Positions 54,395-63,711 of a DNA stretch of 64,000 bases are shown piece after piece. Below the pieces are notes generated by a model. The model saw nothing but the letters and a program-made list of their open reading frames with translations. It had not been told where the DNA came from and made no database searches. Both the position numbers and the translations under genes were made by a program. Every line of letters begins with the position of its first letter. The first letter of the stretch is position 1. Location: positions 5,350,501 through 5,414,500 of the forward strand of contig NZ_CP048222.1 in the NCBI RefSeq assembly GCF_010119975.1, given 5' to 3'. The DNA is from Rhodocytophaga rosea. GTDB lineage: Bacteria > Bacteroidota > Bacteroidia > Cytophagales > 172606-1.

Positions 54395-55132
54395 ATGAAA
54401 CAGCAATATGACAAGTATACTGCCGACGACCAGGAGGTCTGGCGTATTTTATTCAACAGGCAAATTAAAAAAATGCCAGGTGCCGCTACAGACGAATATT
54501 TAGCAGGCATGAAGCGCATAAAATTTACTGCCGAACGCATCCCCGATTTTGATGAAGTAAATCAGATTTTAAAAGATATTTCCGGCTGGCAATTATATGT
54601 AGTACCAGGATTGCTGCCTAATAAGGAATTTTTTGAACTCATGAAAAACCGCAATTTTTGCGCTACTACCTGGTTGCGTAAAAAGAGCCAGCTGGATTAT
54701 CTGGAAGAGCCTGATATGTTTCATGATGTGTTTGGGCATGTACCGCTACTCACCAATACTGACCTATGTAATTTTCTGGTGGGCTTAAGTCAAATCGCTT
54801 TGAAATATATTGAAAATGAGCTGGCTATTGAGCTGGTTGCCAGATTATATTGGTATACAGTAGAATTTGGATTGATACGTGATAAAAATAAGTTGCGCAT
54901 TTATGGCGCAGGTATTCTGTCTTCTGCCGGAGAAACAGAGTACTCATTAAAAAGCGATGTTCCCCTCAGAATTCCTTATAACGTAAAAGAAATCATCCGG
55001 ACACCTTATATTAAGGATAAATTCCAGAGCCAGTATTTTGTAATTGATTCTTTCGAGCAGTTATTTAACTCAGTGGCAGATATTGATACATGCATTGCTG
55101 AAGAAATAAAAAATAGTCTTATCACTCAATAA
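54395..55132 (+). CDS. phhA: Phenylalanine 4-hydroxylase (aromatic amino acid hydroxylase)
   Basis: The 245-residue cytosolic enzyme is of bacterial monomeric length, with only the catalytic domain. The non-haem iron facial triad is H110 and H115 (MFHDVFGHVP) and E157 (YWYTVEFGL). Other family stretches are WQLYVVPGLLPNKEFFELMKNRNFCATTWLR split over 55-85, and YGAGILSSAGETEYSL. It converts phenylalanine to tyrosine with O2 and a reduced pterin. The upstream tyrosine-codon attenuator implies induction on tyrosine shortage, which points to tyrosine synthesis and not phenylalanine catabolism (inference). No pterin-carbinolamine dehydratase or catabolic gene adjoins it. Confidence 0.92.
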   Translation: MKQQYDKYTADDQEVWRILFNRQIKKMPGAATDEYLAGMKRIKFTAERIPDFDEVNQILKDISGWQLYVVPGLLPNKEFFELMKNRNFCATTWLRKKSQLDYLEEPDMFHDVFGHVPLLTNTDLCNFLVGLSQIALKYIENELAIELVARLYWYTVEFGLIRDKNKLRIYGAGILSSAGETEYSLKSDVPLRIPYNVKEIIRTPYIKDKFQSQYFVIDSFEQLFNSVADIDTCIAEEIKNSLITQ

Positions 55133-55164
55133 TAGAGCGATTCAGACTTCCTGTTTTTAATGCA

Positions 55165-55195
55165 AAAAGCCCTCACACTGCATGTAAGGGCTTTT
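55165..55195 (+). terminator. Terminator of the phenylalanine hydroxylase gene
   Basis: Stem AAAAGCCCT (55165-55173) with AGGGCTTTT (55187-55195); the T-run forms the end of the 3' arm. Confidence 0.8.
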
Positions 55196-55260
55196 CTGAT
55201 AACACCTGAATTAATATTCCCAATAGAGTTTGCCAGTAAGCATCCGCTCTATGGTATAAG

Positions 55261-55854
55261 TTAAAATTGTTGAGTGCTGATGATTTCGTTTGAATTTCTG
55301 ATTTCAAAAGTAAAATTATTGGCTTTTACTTTGGTCAGGTCGTATACTTTGCTGAAGCTATTAGTAGCATCGATATAATCAGTATATACAAGGGCTTTGG
55401 CTTCATCTAAAATATTTACTTGTAATACATCAGACTGGTTGCCAATCATGATCACCTGGAATTTTTTATCTGTTGGTAAGGCTTTTACTTTTACGTTTAA
55501 TGGCTGTACAGTTTTGCTTACTTTGTGTATAAAAGGAACCATTACTTTTCCTTTGGCATCCTGTATTTCAATCAGATAGTTTCCTTCAGCAAGCGCAGAG
55601 AAGTTATATGGACGCATAAAGCCTTCTTCAACATTTTTCACACGGTCAGTCATAATGGTATTTCCTTTTGCATCTACAATAGATACATTCACTGTACCTG
55701 GAACTTCAGAAAGATAAACTAACTGGTAAACAGCACTTTTTCCGCTATTTCTGATAATGGCTTTGGCGTCAGATGATTTTTCGCGATCGTTGGCTAAAAG
55801 CATAGTGCTCATAACTGTTACAAGCAATGTTATTAATATTGATTTCGTTTTCAT
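55261..55854 (-). CDS. Secreted hypothetical protein with two sorting-tail-like beta repeats
   Basis: The 197-residue protein has a signal peptide ending TMLLAN. Two beta-sandwich-like repeats follow (about 40-105 and 110-197), each with the pattern V-x-I-x-D-x-x-G-x-x-x-x-x-D, then YNFSALAEGNYLIEI or VYDLTKVKANNFTFEI. This echoes T9SS tail folds without the usual PNP motif or an attached enzyme. No function is recognised. A -7 box lies just upstream. Confidence 0.65.
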   Translation of the reverse strand: MKTKSILITLLVTVMSTMLLANDREKSSDAKAIIRNSGKSAVYQLVYLSEVPGTVNVSIVDAKGNTIMTDRVKNVEEGFMRPYNFSALAEGNYLIEIQDAKGKVMVPFIHKVSKTVQPLNVKVKALPTDKKFQVIMIGNQSDVLQVNILDEAKALVYTDYIDATNSFSKVYDLTKVKANNFTFEIRNSNEIISTQQF

Positions 55855-55878
55855 AATCTATTTTGTTTTTATCTGATA

Positions 55879-55886
55879 CAAATGTA
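55879..55886 (-). promoter_or_regulatory. Probable -7 box of the secreted hypothetical gene
   Basis: CAAATGTA reads TACATTTG on the minus strand, an exact TAnnTTTG match 25 bases before the start codon. Confidence 0.5.
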
Positions 55887-56536
55887 GGAAGGGTTTTTGT
55901 TAAAAAAATTCAATAATCAGGTATTATCTTACTTGGTTGTATTTTATAAATTTTCTTCTAATAATATAATGTATGCAATGTTTGAAAATATAACTTTTAA
56001 TATTTATAATAGGTTCATATTTTATAATTTTTTTAATATATTATATTTTGATATGCTTTATATTTTGATCCATTGCAAATTTAATAAAATTATTAATATA
56101 ACTAATAGCATAAACGCTCTTGCTAAGTAAATGTTTGTAAGATATGAATTATGTATATAAAGAGATTGGATTAATACAATAAATATTCTTTAATTATAAT
56201 TTATTCTTGAAAACAGTCAAATGATATATTTGAATATGTATTGGATAAGTTATATTTATTATAAAGAAATGCAAGTTGTGTCTGAATTTAACCCGCCTTC
56301 AAATGAGAGAACAGGCTTTAAACAGATCAGATAGAGTAACTAGGCTGGCTAATTTTGCAGGAATCGGGAGAGTTAAGTATAATAACTCATAAAAAAAGAT
56401 CGTCCACTAACTAAATTCACCACAGAAGACCTAACATTAGTTCGGGTTTTTCTAAATATGTATAGTTTCTTACAAATGAAATCCCGATTTTCGGCTTGGA
56501 ATAATAATTCTATCAGGACACCTAAAGCTTTTTTAC
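55887..56536. other. 650-bp very AT-rich intergenic region
   Basis: Most of 55887-56270 is A/T with many TAT/ATA runs; a 77-codon frame at 55897-56130 is rich in Asn, Ile, Tyr and Phe only because of this composition. TATATTTG occurs at 56225-56232 but is far from xseA. Nothing else was recognised. Confidence 0.45.
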
Positions 56537-57667
56537 ATGAATTACCTGTCTGTTGACTTATTAACCGTGAGAGATCTGACTTACCGGATCAAAGAAGTAC
56601 TTGAGTATGACGATGAGTTGCAGGAAATTTACATACAGGGAGAAGTATCTAACTGTACACTGCATAGTTCCGGGCATGCCTATTTTACATTAAAAGATGA
56701 AGATGCACAGATTAGTTGTGTAATGTTCAGAGGAAGCATAACTGCAAAAACACGTGAGTTGCTCAAACAAGGCGCAAAGCTGATTGTGAAAGGCAGTGTA
56801 ACGGTATATGCCCAGCGAGGCAATTATCAATTGCTGGTGCAGGAAGTGTATTCCTCGGGAATTGGGGATTTGTATCAGCAATTTTTATTATTGAAAGACA
56901 AACTACAGGCAGAAGGTTTATTTGATGAATCTCATAAAAAGCCTTTGCCTTTATTTCCATCCACTATTGGCGTAATTACTTCTCCCACCGGAGCTGTAAT
57001 CAAAGATATAATGCAAACTATCCGGCGGAGGTATCCTTGTGTAAATCTGCTTATTGCACCGGCAATTGTACAAGGCGAACAGGCTCCGGTTTCCGTAACG
57101 GAGGCTTTACATACATTATGCGCCCGACCAGAAGTAGAGTTAATTATTATTGCCAGAGGCGGCGGTTCTATTGAGGACCTATGGTGTTTTAATAATGAAT
57201 CTTTAGCCAGGGCAGTTTTTGCCTGCCAGACACCGGTAATTTCAGCTATTGGCCATGAAACGGATTTTACAATATTGGATTTTGTAGCTGATCTGAGAGC
57301 TGCTACTCCCACCGCCGCTGCTGAACATGCCGTCCCTGACCAGGCTGAGATGGGCGCATTATTATTTCAGATGAAAGCAGGCATTCATACTGCTGTCCGG
57401 TATAGCTTGTATCACCACATGCAGATTCTGGATGATATGGCTGAAAAAATCCATATGCAACGGCGTTATATATTTGCCCGGACCAGAAGTGAACTGGATT
57501 TATTACAGGCCACGCTTGAACAGTATAATCCCAAGGCTTTTTTAGATAAAGGATTTAGCCTGGTACTCAAAAATGGCAAAGTTGTAAAGTCGGTACAGGA
57601 GGTAAAAAGTGGTGATCCTTTACAAGTATTGTTGAAAGACGGGCAAATTAATGTAATTACAGAATAA
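56537..57667 (+). CDS. xseA: Exodeoxyribonuclease VII large subunit
   Basis: The 376-residue protein has the N-terminal OB-fold (IYIQGEVSNCTLHSSGHAYFTLKDEDAQI, split) and the catalytic core with GVITSPTGAVIKDIMQTIRRR, IARGGGSIEDLWCFNNE and the end motif DKGFSLVLKNGKVV. It is shorter than the E. coli protein (456 residues) because the coiled-coil region is reduced. It degrades single-stranded DNA. No xseB small-subunit gene lies next to it; the next gene is convergent at 11 bases. Confidence 0.93.
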   Translation: MNYLSVDLLTVRDLTYRIKEVLEYDDELQEIYIQGEVSNCTLHSSGHAYFTLKDEDAQISCVMFRGSITAKTRELLKQGAKLIVKGSVTVYAQRGNYQLLVQEVYSSGIGDLYQQFLLLKDKLQAEGLFDESHKKPLPLFPSTIGVITSPTGAVIKDIMQTIRRRYPCVNLLIAPAIVQGEQAPVSVTEALHTLCARPEVELIIIARGGGSIEDLWCFNNESLARAVFACQTPVISAIGHETDFTILDFVADLRAATPTAAAEHAVPDQAEMGALLFQMKAGIHTAVRYSLYHHMQILDDMAEKIHMQRRYIFARTRSELDLLQATLEQYNPKAFLDKGFSLVLKNGKVVKSVQEVKSGDPLQVLLKDGQINVITE

Positions 57668-57678
57668 AGCAGCGCTTA

Positions 57679-58329
57679 TTATTGCATCCACTGACTGGGA
57701 TTAGTACGCCATTCCTGTAAAGAAGCTATTTCTGAAGAAGCAATGTACTTGCCAGCTACTGCTTCTTCCAGTAATATATGGTAATTACTCAGGCAGAAGA
57801 GAGGGACTTGTTTATCAGTAAAATTCTGTGTGGCAGTTTCAAAACCATACGTAAAAATAGCGGCCATCCCTAACACTTCAAATCCGGCTTCACGCAAAGC
57901 ATCCGCTACTTTTAGGGAACTTCCACCGGTAGAAATCAAATCTTCAATGATGACCACTTTTTGCCCTGGCGTAATTTTGCCTTCAATCATATTGCTCATG
58001 CCATGTTCTTTAGGTTTTGAGCGCACATATATAAACGGAAGTTGCAGCTTATCAGCTACCAAAGCACCTTGCGGAATGCCAGCCGTAGCCACTCCGGCAA
58101 CTGCTTCTACCTGCGTAAATTCCTTTTGAATCAATATAGCCAGACTTTCTTTAATAAATGTACGTGCCTGAGGATAAGATAAAGCAAGCCGGTTGTCGCA
58201 ATAAATAGGTGATTTCCAGCCGGAACTCCAGGTAAAAGGTTGCTGAGGTCGTAATTGTATGGCACCAATTTTAAGCAGGGTAGAGGCAACTTGCCTGGCA
58301 GTGGTGTCTTTTTCAATGGTGGTTTGCAT
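57679..58329 (-). CDS. pyrE: Orotate phosphoribosyltransferase
   Basis: The 216-residue enzyme makes orotidine 5'-phosphate from orotate and PRPP in UMP synthesis. Seen are FTWSSGWKSPIYCDNRLALSYP, the KPKEHG loop with the catalytic lysines, and the PRPP-binding motif VVIIEDLISTGGSSLK. Length is normal for the family. It is divergent from a Nudix gene. Confidence 0.95.
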   Translation of the reverse strand: MQTTIEKDTTARQVASTLLKIGAIQLRPQQPFTWSSGWKSPIYCDNRLALSYPQARTFIKESLAILIQKEFTQVEAVAGVATAGIPQGALVADKLQLPFIYVRSKPKEHGMSNMIEGKITPGQKVVIIEDLISTGGSSLKVADALREAGFEVLGMAAIFTYGFETATQNFTDKQVPLFCLSNYHILLEEAVAGKYIASSEIASLQEWRTNPSQWMQ

Positions 58330-58564
58330 GGAGCGAAGATAAACATTTAGCGTAAAAGCCGTATATATTCCAGGTAAATTATCTCATAGTAAGAATTAAG
58401 CTGAAGAAAAGGTAGAAATAGCAGCAAACAACAATTATAAGATGTGGGAAATTCACTTACTTGGATACCATATAATTATTGCATTGTTTTGCGGAAGTTC
58501 TATTCTATATTCCGGCAATTAGCTATATTAATCTCGTATATTCCTTAAACCTGTAACCTTATAC

Positions 58565-59248
58565 ATGAACTTATTTGTAAATGACAAGCCGGTCCGTTTT
58601 GTCAGCACAACTCACTACCAGACTGCCCGCTATGATGTAAAGTTAGATGGGCAGAATACACAGGTAAAAGCATCTCAATTGCAGGGCAATGTTGTCGTAA
58701 TTGAACCTTCCGTGTTGTTACTATATAAGTTGTTTACACTGATGCGGGTAAAAAAACTCAAAAAGCTCATTTCCTTAACATTCATTACCCCCAGCAAAGC
58801 AGATATGATAAAAGTGGTGAAAAGCCAGTTTAAAATTGTAAAAGCGGCAGGTGGATTGGTGAGCAAAGGAGATCAGATTCTATTGATGTACCGGCTCAAA
58901 AAATGGGATTTGCCCAAGGGTAAACTTGATAAAGATGAAAAACCAAAAGCTGGTGCAATCCGGGAAGTAGAGGAGGAGTGCAATATCAGAGTAAAAGTTG
59001 AAAAAAAAATATGTTCTACCTGGCATACTTATACGCAAAACGGCAATAAAATCCTGAAGAAAACAAAGTGGTATGCCATGACCAGCCTGGATGATAGCCA
59101 GATGAAGCCTCAGGCCGAAGAAGATATTGAGCAACTAATCTGGGTAGACCGTACGCAGGCAAAAGTATTGCTTAGTAATTCTTATGAATCGGTAAGATAT
59201 GTATTTGAGCAGTACTACAAAAAGCAAAAGGCATTGCAGGGAGAATAA
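58565..59248 (+). CDS. Nudix hydrolase
   Basis: The 227-residue protein has about 95 N-terminal residues without a recognised fold, then a Nudix domain. The box reads G-x5-E-x7-REVEEECNI (GKLDKDEKPKAGAIREVEEE region), with the usual Gly before the last hydrophobic residue replaced by Asn; all catalytic Glu are present. Preference for a nucleoside diphosphate-X substrate is unknown. Confidence 0.88.
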   Translation: MNLFVNDKPVRFVSTTHYQTARYDVKLDGQNTQVKASQLQGNVVVIEPSVLLLYKLFTLMRVKKLKKLISLTFITPSKADMIKVVKSQFKIVKAAGGLVSKGDQILLMYRLKKWDLPKGKLDKDEKPKAGAIREVEEECNIRVKVEKKICSTWHTYTQNGNKILKKTKWYAMTSLDDSQMKPQAEEDIEQLIWVDRTQAKVLLSNSYESVRYVFEQYYKKQKALQGE

Positions 59249-59303
59249 ATATAAGATTGTTGCAGCAGAAGTGAGGATGCAATAACTAATCATAATCCTA
59301 GAG

Positions 59304-59339
59304 AATAAGAAAGCCGCCTTAATAGGCGGCTTTCTTATT
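59304..59339. terminator. Bidirectional terminator between convergent genes
   Basis: A perfect 15-bp stem, AATAAGAAAGCCGCC from 59304 and its complement ending 59339, around a 6-base loop. Confidence 0.85.
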
Positions 59340-59370
59340 TGTATATAAATTTTAACCTCAGCATGCTTGT

Positions 59371-60264
59371 TTACTCACATAAATGAATAGAATATACATC
59401 GAAATACCGGTGATCGAGTACTTCATCAAATTTGTAGTTGAAGTTAATGGAAGAAGGCTTAGTACCGAATGTTATATTCCGGATATACCTATATAAATGA
59501 CTGAATATTGCAGAGTCGTGGCTGAGTTCACCGTAGAGAATAACTTTACAGGTTTCAGGATCTAAATTTAATTCTCCGATTACCAGCATTACATAATAGC
59601 TAAAATCCTGCACACTCATATAATAAAAAGTATTACAGAATAATAATTGCTGTTGCTGGCTTACAATTATGGTTAGATACGACTGCTCCACAGAAATTAT
59701 CACTTGTTTGGCAGCTACCTCTTTATTCTGAGACAAAGTACCTTCTATTAGCGCAGATGAATAATGTAACAGCTGAATTTGCTTATTCAGATAAATAGCC
59801 CTGAACCATTCCAGCGTTTGTTTATCGGCAGAAAAAACATTCGCAATCCCATAATTTTTGTGGATATAAAATAGATTTTGCTCTGGTTCAGAAGGGGGCT
59901 CTATACTATATTTTAGATATTGTGCAGCAGATTGCATTTTAAAAAGCGTCTCAGGAATGAGCGTAAAATGCTGATTTTTGAAAGAAAGATTTATTTTTTT
60001 CCAGAAACCGGCTTGTAACACCTGATGGTCATCATAAATCAGATTCAGCTGGTCGAGTAATTGTTCGGAAAAGAACAAGGAGGTAAAGCTGAAATCTTCG
60101 AGCCAGAGACATTTGCGCTGGGCATCGTCTATAACACAAAATCGGAAGCTATTGCTTCCGATTTGCAAGTTTAATGTATAGTCTGGTATGGAGTCGACAC
60201 TGAATGCGTCGTCCTTAACTTTTTGATTCAGTTTAAATTTGGCTGTGATACTTTCTAATCCCAT
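59371..60264 (-). CDS. DUF3822 family protein
   Basis: The 297-residue cytosolic protein resembles the Bacteroidota-specific DUF3822 family, which has an actin-like fold look: an N-terminal strand set (YTLNLQIGSNSFRFCVIDDAQRKCLWLEDF, split), a middle YIHKNYGIANVFSADKQTLEWF, and a C-terminal LCNTFYYMSVQDFSYYVMLVIGELNLDPE. Function unknown. Its start is 2 bases after the preceding gene on this strand, so the two are translationally close. Confidence 0.75.
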   Translation of the reverse strand: MGLESITAKFKLNQKVKDDAFSVDSIPDYTLNLQIGSNSFRFCVIDDAQRKCLWLEDFSFTSLFFSEQLLDQLNLIYDDHQVLQAGFWKKINLSFKNQHFTLIPETLFKMQSAAQYLKYSIEPPSEPEQNLFYIHKNYGIANVFSADKQTLEWFRAIYLNKQIQLLHYSSALIEGTLSQNKEVAAKQVIISVEQSYLTIIVSQQQQLLFCNTFYYMSVQDFSYYVMLVIGELNLDPETCKVILYGELSHDSAIFSHLYRYIRNITFGTKPSSINFNYKFDEVLDHRYFDVYSIHLCE

Positions 60265-60266
60265 TA

Positions 60267-60854
60267 CTAATCTTCCCAGTTTCCTGCTATTGTAGCTTCT
60301 TCTCTCGAACCTACTTTTAATGCCTTTTCATTTTTATTTTTTCTTCTCTCCGGATTCACAGGGGCTGTATCTTTAATCTCAAATACATTCACTTTTATAT
60401 TATTACGATCAATGGTACCAGCGTAGATTTCAAATTGCTTTCCACCACTACCAGGAATTACAGACAGTGTGTTGGGATCAAAATCAGGATAGGTACTGGC
60501 AGGAAATAAAGAGTCTCTTACAGGTGTAGTTCCCAGGGTATCAATAATCACCCGTACCGATTCCACTCCTTGTGCATTAATACTATCTACAATCTCTTTA
60601 CGCTGAATATTGAGGAATTTTCCGTTATTTATAAAATTGGTCAATTCAGACCAGCTGCCGGCATACTTGCCATTTACAGAATAATAACCCGCCTGAATAT
60701 TTCTCAGCAGTTTTAATTTTTCAATTACACGGGCTTCAATACCGGCAATCCTGCGTTGCTCCAGAATAGGGCCGCGTATGCCATCGTACAATAGGTAACC
60801 TAAAATCAGGATAGGAATTAAAAGTACATACGTAAAAATCTTTGTCTTACTCAT
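60267..60854 (-). CDS. Hypothetical membrane-anchored protein paired with DUF3822
   Basis: The 195-residue protein has one N-terminal membrane segment (residues about 7-24) and a helix rich in charged residues leading to an extracytoplasmic domain (IQAGYYSVNGKYAGSWSELTNFI, TLSVIPGSGGKQFEIYAG) reminiscent of pilin-like modules. Function unknown. Operon with the DUF3822 gene. Confidence 0.7.
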   Translation of the reverse strand: MSKTKIFTYVLLIPILILGYLLYDGIRGPILEQRRIAGIEARVIEKLKLLRNIQAGYYSVNGKYAGSWSELTNFINNGKFLNIQRKEIVDSINAQGVESVRVIIDTLGTTPVRDSLFPASTYPDFDPNTLSVIPGSGGKQFEIYAGTIDRNNIKVNVFEIKDTAPVNPERRKNKNEKALKVGSREEATIAGNWED

Positions 60855-60963
60855 TTTGGTTTAAGTTTAATGCAAGTATAAAAATTTTAAAAAGTAAAAT
60901 AAAGTAATATTTCGGGAAAATATATAAAAACACGAATGGAAGTTAAAAAAGCTGGTGTAAAAA

Positions 60964-61457
60964 TCAGCTGGAGCTGTACAGGCAAATATAACCATTCATT
61001 TGCAAAATATCATATAAATTAGTAAAACCTTGAAAAAGAGAATGCATCTCTTGCGATTGATAGGTCTGTAGCTCTTGCAAAGCCATAAATTTCACCTCTT
61101 TGATAATCTGTTCCTGTAATTCGGGGTCTGTTCCCTGGCGTACTTCCCCTGCCAGCAAGTGTACTTCAAAAAAAGTTCTATGGCATGAAGCTCTTTTCCT
61201 ATGAATTCATTCACAAATAAAAACCTACCGGTTTTTATTTGAAGCCCTGTTTCCTCTTTAAATTCCCGCTCTAATGTTTGGGCAGCAGATTCGCCAAAAT
61301 GCATACCCCCGCCCGGCGGTGCCCAGAAAGTATTGGTTTTTCCCAGTCCTCTATGATTGACCAAGAGAATCTGATCGTCTTGCAGACAAATTCCACATAC
61401 CCGTACCCTAAGTTTTTGACCAAATGTTTTTTTTACTTCCTCGGCAATGTCTGTCAT
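60964..61457 (-). pseudogene. Nudix hydrolase gene broken by a frameshift in a seven-base homopolymer
   Basis: The first part (start MTDIAEEVKKTFGQK) carries a perfect Nudix box, G-x5-E-x7-REFKEETGL. After HAIELF the frame runs into unrelated sequence. The correct continuation (FEVHLLAGEVRQGTDPELQEQIIKEVKF... to a stop at 60964) lies in the neighbouring frame. One extra T in the minus-strand T7 run (A7 at 61168-61174) would restore a 165-residue enzyme. This may be a real mutation, a sequencing error or a slippage-expressed gene. Confidence 0.8.
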
Positions 61458-61638
61458 AAGCAGATATAAGGTTATTATGTAACGGAAAAGGAGACAAAAA
61501 TGGTACATACGCTGATTTTTCGAATAAATGCACGCATAAGAAATCTGGTTCTCGAAACTATCTTTTTAAATTAACCCAATATATTTCGTTTTGATTTTTT
61601 TAACACATAGATTTAAACTCTGAATACTGCCTATTTGT

Positions 61639-63051
61639 ATGACTGTTTCTCCGGCCAAACTACTAGCCAAAAGATTTCCTTTTACCCCTACTACAGGCCA
61701 GGCCGATTTATTTAAACTGCTCGATTATTTTATTCTTGAAAAAGAAAAATACCGGCAGATATTTTTATTAAAAGGCTTTGCCGGTACCGGAAAAACGACT
61801 GTAGTAAGTACTCTGGTAAATATGGAGCGTAAATTCGGCTACCGTTATATACTGCTTGCACCTACTGGCAGAGCCGCAAAAGTAATGGCCAATTATTCCA
61901 AACAGAAAGCATTCACCATTCATAAAAAGATTTACTGGCAAACCGCCGATCCTTATACAGGGAACCTGGTGTTTGAACGGCAGAAAAACTACCATACCAA
62001 TACCATTTTTATCGTAGATGAAGCCTCTATGATTTCGGATGAAGCAGACTTTATCGGAGGAAATGGGCTGCTTGCCGACTTAATAGATTATGTGTTTGAG
62101 GATGAAAGCAATAAACTCATGCTCATTGGCGATACTGCCCAGTTGCCCCCAGTGGGACGGGCGGCAAGTCCGGCATTGGATGGGGAATACTTAAAGGTAA
62201 ATTTCGATGTGAGTGTTCTGGAAAAAGAGCTGGAAGAAGTAATGCGCCAGGACGAACAATCTGGTATATTGATTAATGCGACTGCCTTACGAAATGTATT
62301 GCTGCAGAATTCTAACCAGATTAAACTGCATACCAAGTACTTCCCAGATATATATCAGATGACCGGTGAAAAGCTGGAAGATGGACTTCGGTATGCTTAC
62401 GATAAGTTTGGTATTGAAAACACAATCATCATTTGCCGTTCCAATAAAGCCGCTACCCAGTACAACCAGTTTATCCGCCGGGCGATACATTTCAGCGAAA
62501 ATGAAATTGATGTGGGCGATTTTTTGATGGTAGTCCGGAATAATTATATAGCTCTTGGTGAAGATGCGCCAGCCGGATTTCTGGCAAATGGAGATTTTGT
62601 AGAAATCATGAAAGTAAGTTCTATTGAAGATATGTATGGATTCCGGTTTGCTAACCTGCAGCTCCGCCTGACAGATTATCCCGAACAACCGGAGTTTGAA
62701 GCTAAAATTATGCTCAATACTCTTCACTCCTATACGCCAGGACTCAGCCAGGAAGATAATAGGAAATTATACGACAATGTACTGGCCGATTATATGTACA
62801 TCCGTTCTAAAAAGGAACGCAATGAAGTGGTGAAGCGAGATCCCTATCTGAATGCATTACAGGTAAAGTTTGCCTATGCATTAACGTGTCATAAGTCGCA
62901 GGGCGGACAATGGAATGCCGTTTTTGTTGACCAGGGATACCTCACGGAAGATGCAGTAAATACAGAATTTTTACGCTGGCTGTATACAGCCATGACCAGA
63001 GCAACTAATCAACTTTTCCTGATGAATTTTGATGCCAAATTCTTTTTGTAA
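61639..63051 (+). CDS. RecD-like superfamily 1 DNA helicase
   Basis: The 470-residue protein has Walker A GFAGTGKTT, motif Ia LLAPTGRAAKVM, Walker B TIFIVDEASMIS, motif III LMLIGDTAQLPPVG and a UvrD_C_2 end with YALTCHKSQGGQW and WLYTAMTRAT. It has no RecD-type N-terminal domain or HhH insert, so it is a short stand-alone RecD2-like helicase, as is usual in Bacteroidota. Confidence 0.92.
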   Translation: MTVSPAKLLAKRFPFTPTTGQADLFKLLDYFILEKEKYRQIFLLKGFAGTGKTTVVSTLVNMERKFGYRYILLAPTGRAAKVMANYSKQKAFTIHKKIYWQTADPYTGNLVFERQKNYHTNTIFIVDEASMISDEADFIGGNGLLADLIDYVFEDESNKLMLIGDTAQLPPVGRAASPALDGEYLKVNFDVSVLEKELEEVMRQDEQSGILINATALRNVLLQNSNQIKLHTKYFPDIYQMTGEKLEDGLRYAYDKFGIENTIIICRSNKAATQYNQFIRRAIHFSENEIDVGDFLMVVRNNYIALGEDAPAGFLANGDFVEIMKVSSIEDMYGFRFANLQLRLTDYPEQPEFEAKIMLNTLHSYTPGLSQEDNRKLYDNVLADYMYIRSKKERNEVVKRDPYLNALQVKFAYALTCHKSQGGQWNAVFVDQGYLTEDAVNTEFLRWLYTAMTRATNQLFLMNFDAKFFL

Positions 63052-63238
63052 TGATCGGTAGTAAGTTCAAATCCCAACAAAGTATGGATTTTGTTACATG
63101 TACTTATAAAATATACCAGTGCTAAATATTATAACTCTGCATACATTTAGGTAAGATTTTTGAAATTATTCTATATATCCTTACGTTGTAATGGCAGGGT
63201 TATTGCAAAATCCGTTTTTATTAAAAACTTGTATTATC

Positions 63239-63246
63239 TATATTTG
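63239..63246 (+). promoter_or_regulatory. Probable -7 box of the DUF1573 gene
   Basis: TATATTTG matches TAnnTTTG exactly, 20 bases before the ATG at 63267. Confidence 0.5.
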
Positions 63247-63266
63247 TAACCATTAATTTGATCTCC

Positions 63267-63677
63267 ATGAAAAAACTAACAATTCTGGTATGCAGCCTTT
63301 TTATGGCGTTTGCTGCATTTGCACAAAATAATACCCAGGCCAAGGCACCAGCCGCTAAAATTACTTTCGATGAGAAAACACACGATTTTGGCGATATCAA
63401 ACAAGGCGACAAAGTAGAATTTACATTTAAATTCAAAAATACGGGTACAGAACCTCTGATAATTTCTAATGTACAAACTACTTGCGGTTGTACGGCTACC
63501 AACTGGACCAAAGAACCTGTTGCTCCGGGCAAAACTGGTGAAGTTGCCGCTTCTTTTAATAGTGCAGGTAAAATGGGCCAGCAAAATAAAGTGATTTCGG
63601 TATATTATAATGGTGGTATGGAAACAGTTTCTATTGTTACCAATGTATTGCCTGCCAAAGCAGACGCTGCTAATTAA
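63267..63677 (+). CDS. DUF1573 periplasmic protein
   Basis: The 136-residue protein starts MKKLTILVCSLFMAF (signal peptide ending AAFAQ); a TTG three codons upstream is less likely. The DUF1573 core is complete: HDFGDIKQGDKVEFTFKFKN, ISNVQTTCGCTATNW with the characteristic CGC, and PVAPGKTGEVAASFNSAGK. It is an Ig-like domain of unknown function, widespread in this phylum. Confidence 0.9.
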   Translation: MKKLTILVCSLFMAFAAFAQNNTQAKAPAAKITFDEKTHDFGDIKQGDKVEFTFKFKNTGTEPLIISNVQTTCGCTATNWTKEPVAPGKTGEVAASFNSAGKMGQQNKVISVYYNGGMETVSIVTNVLPAKADAAN

Positions 63678-63711
63678 AATACTAAATAAAGAATTTCCTC
63701 TTTTACATATC

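Noticed and set aside
55897-56130. 77-codon frame on the plus strand
   Set aside because: Composition is only Asn, Ile, Tyr, Phe and Lys from an extremely AT-rich stretch; no signal peptide or family pattern.
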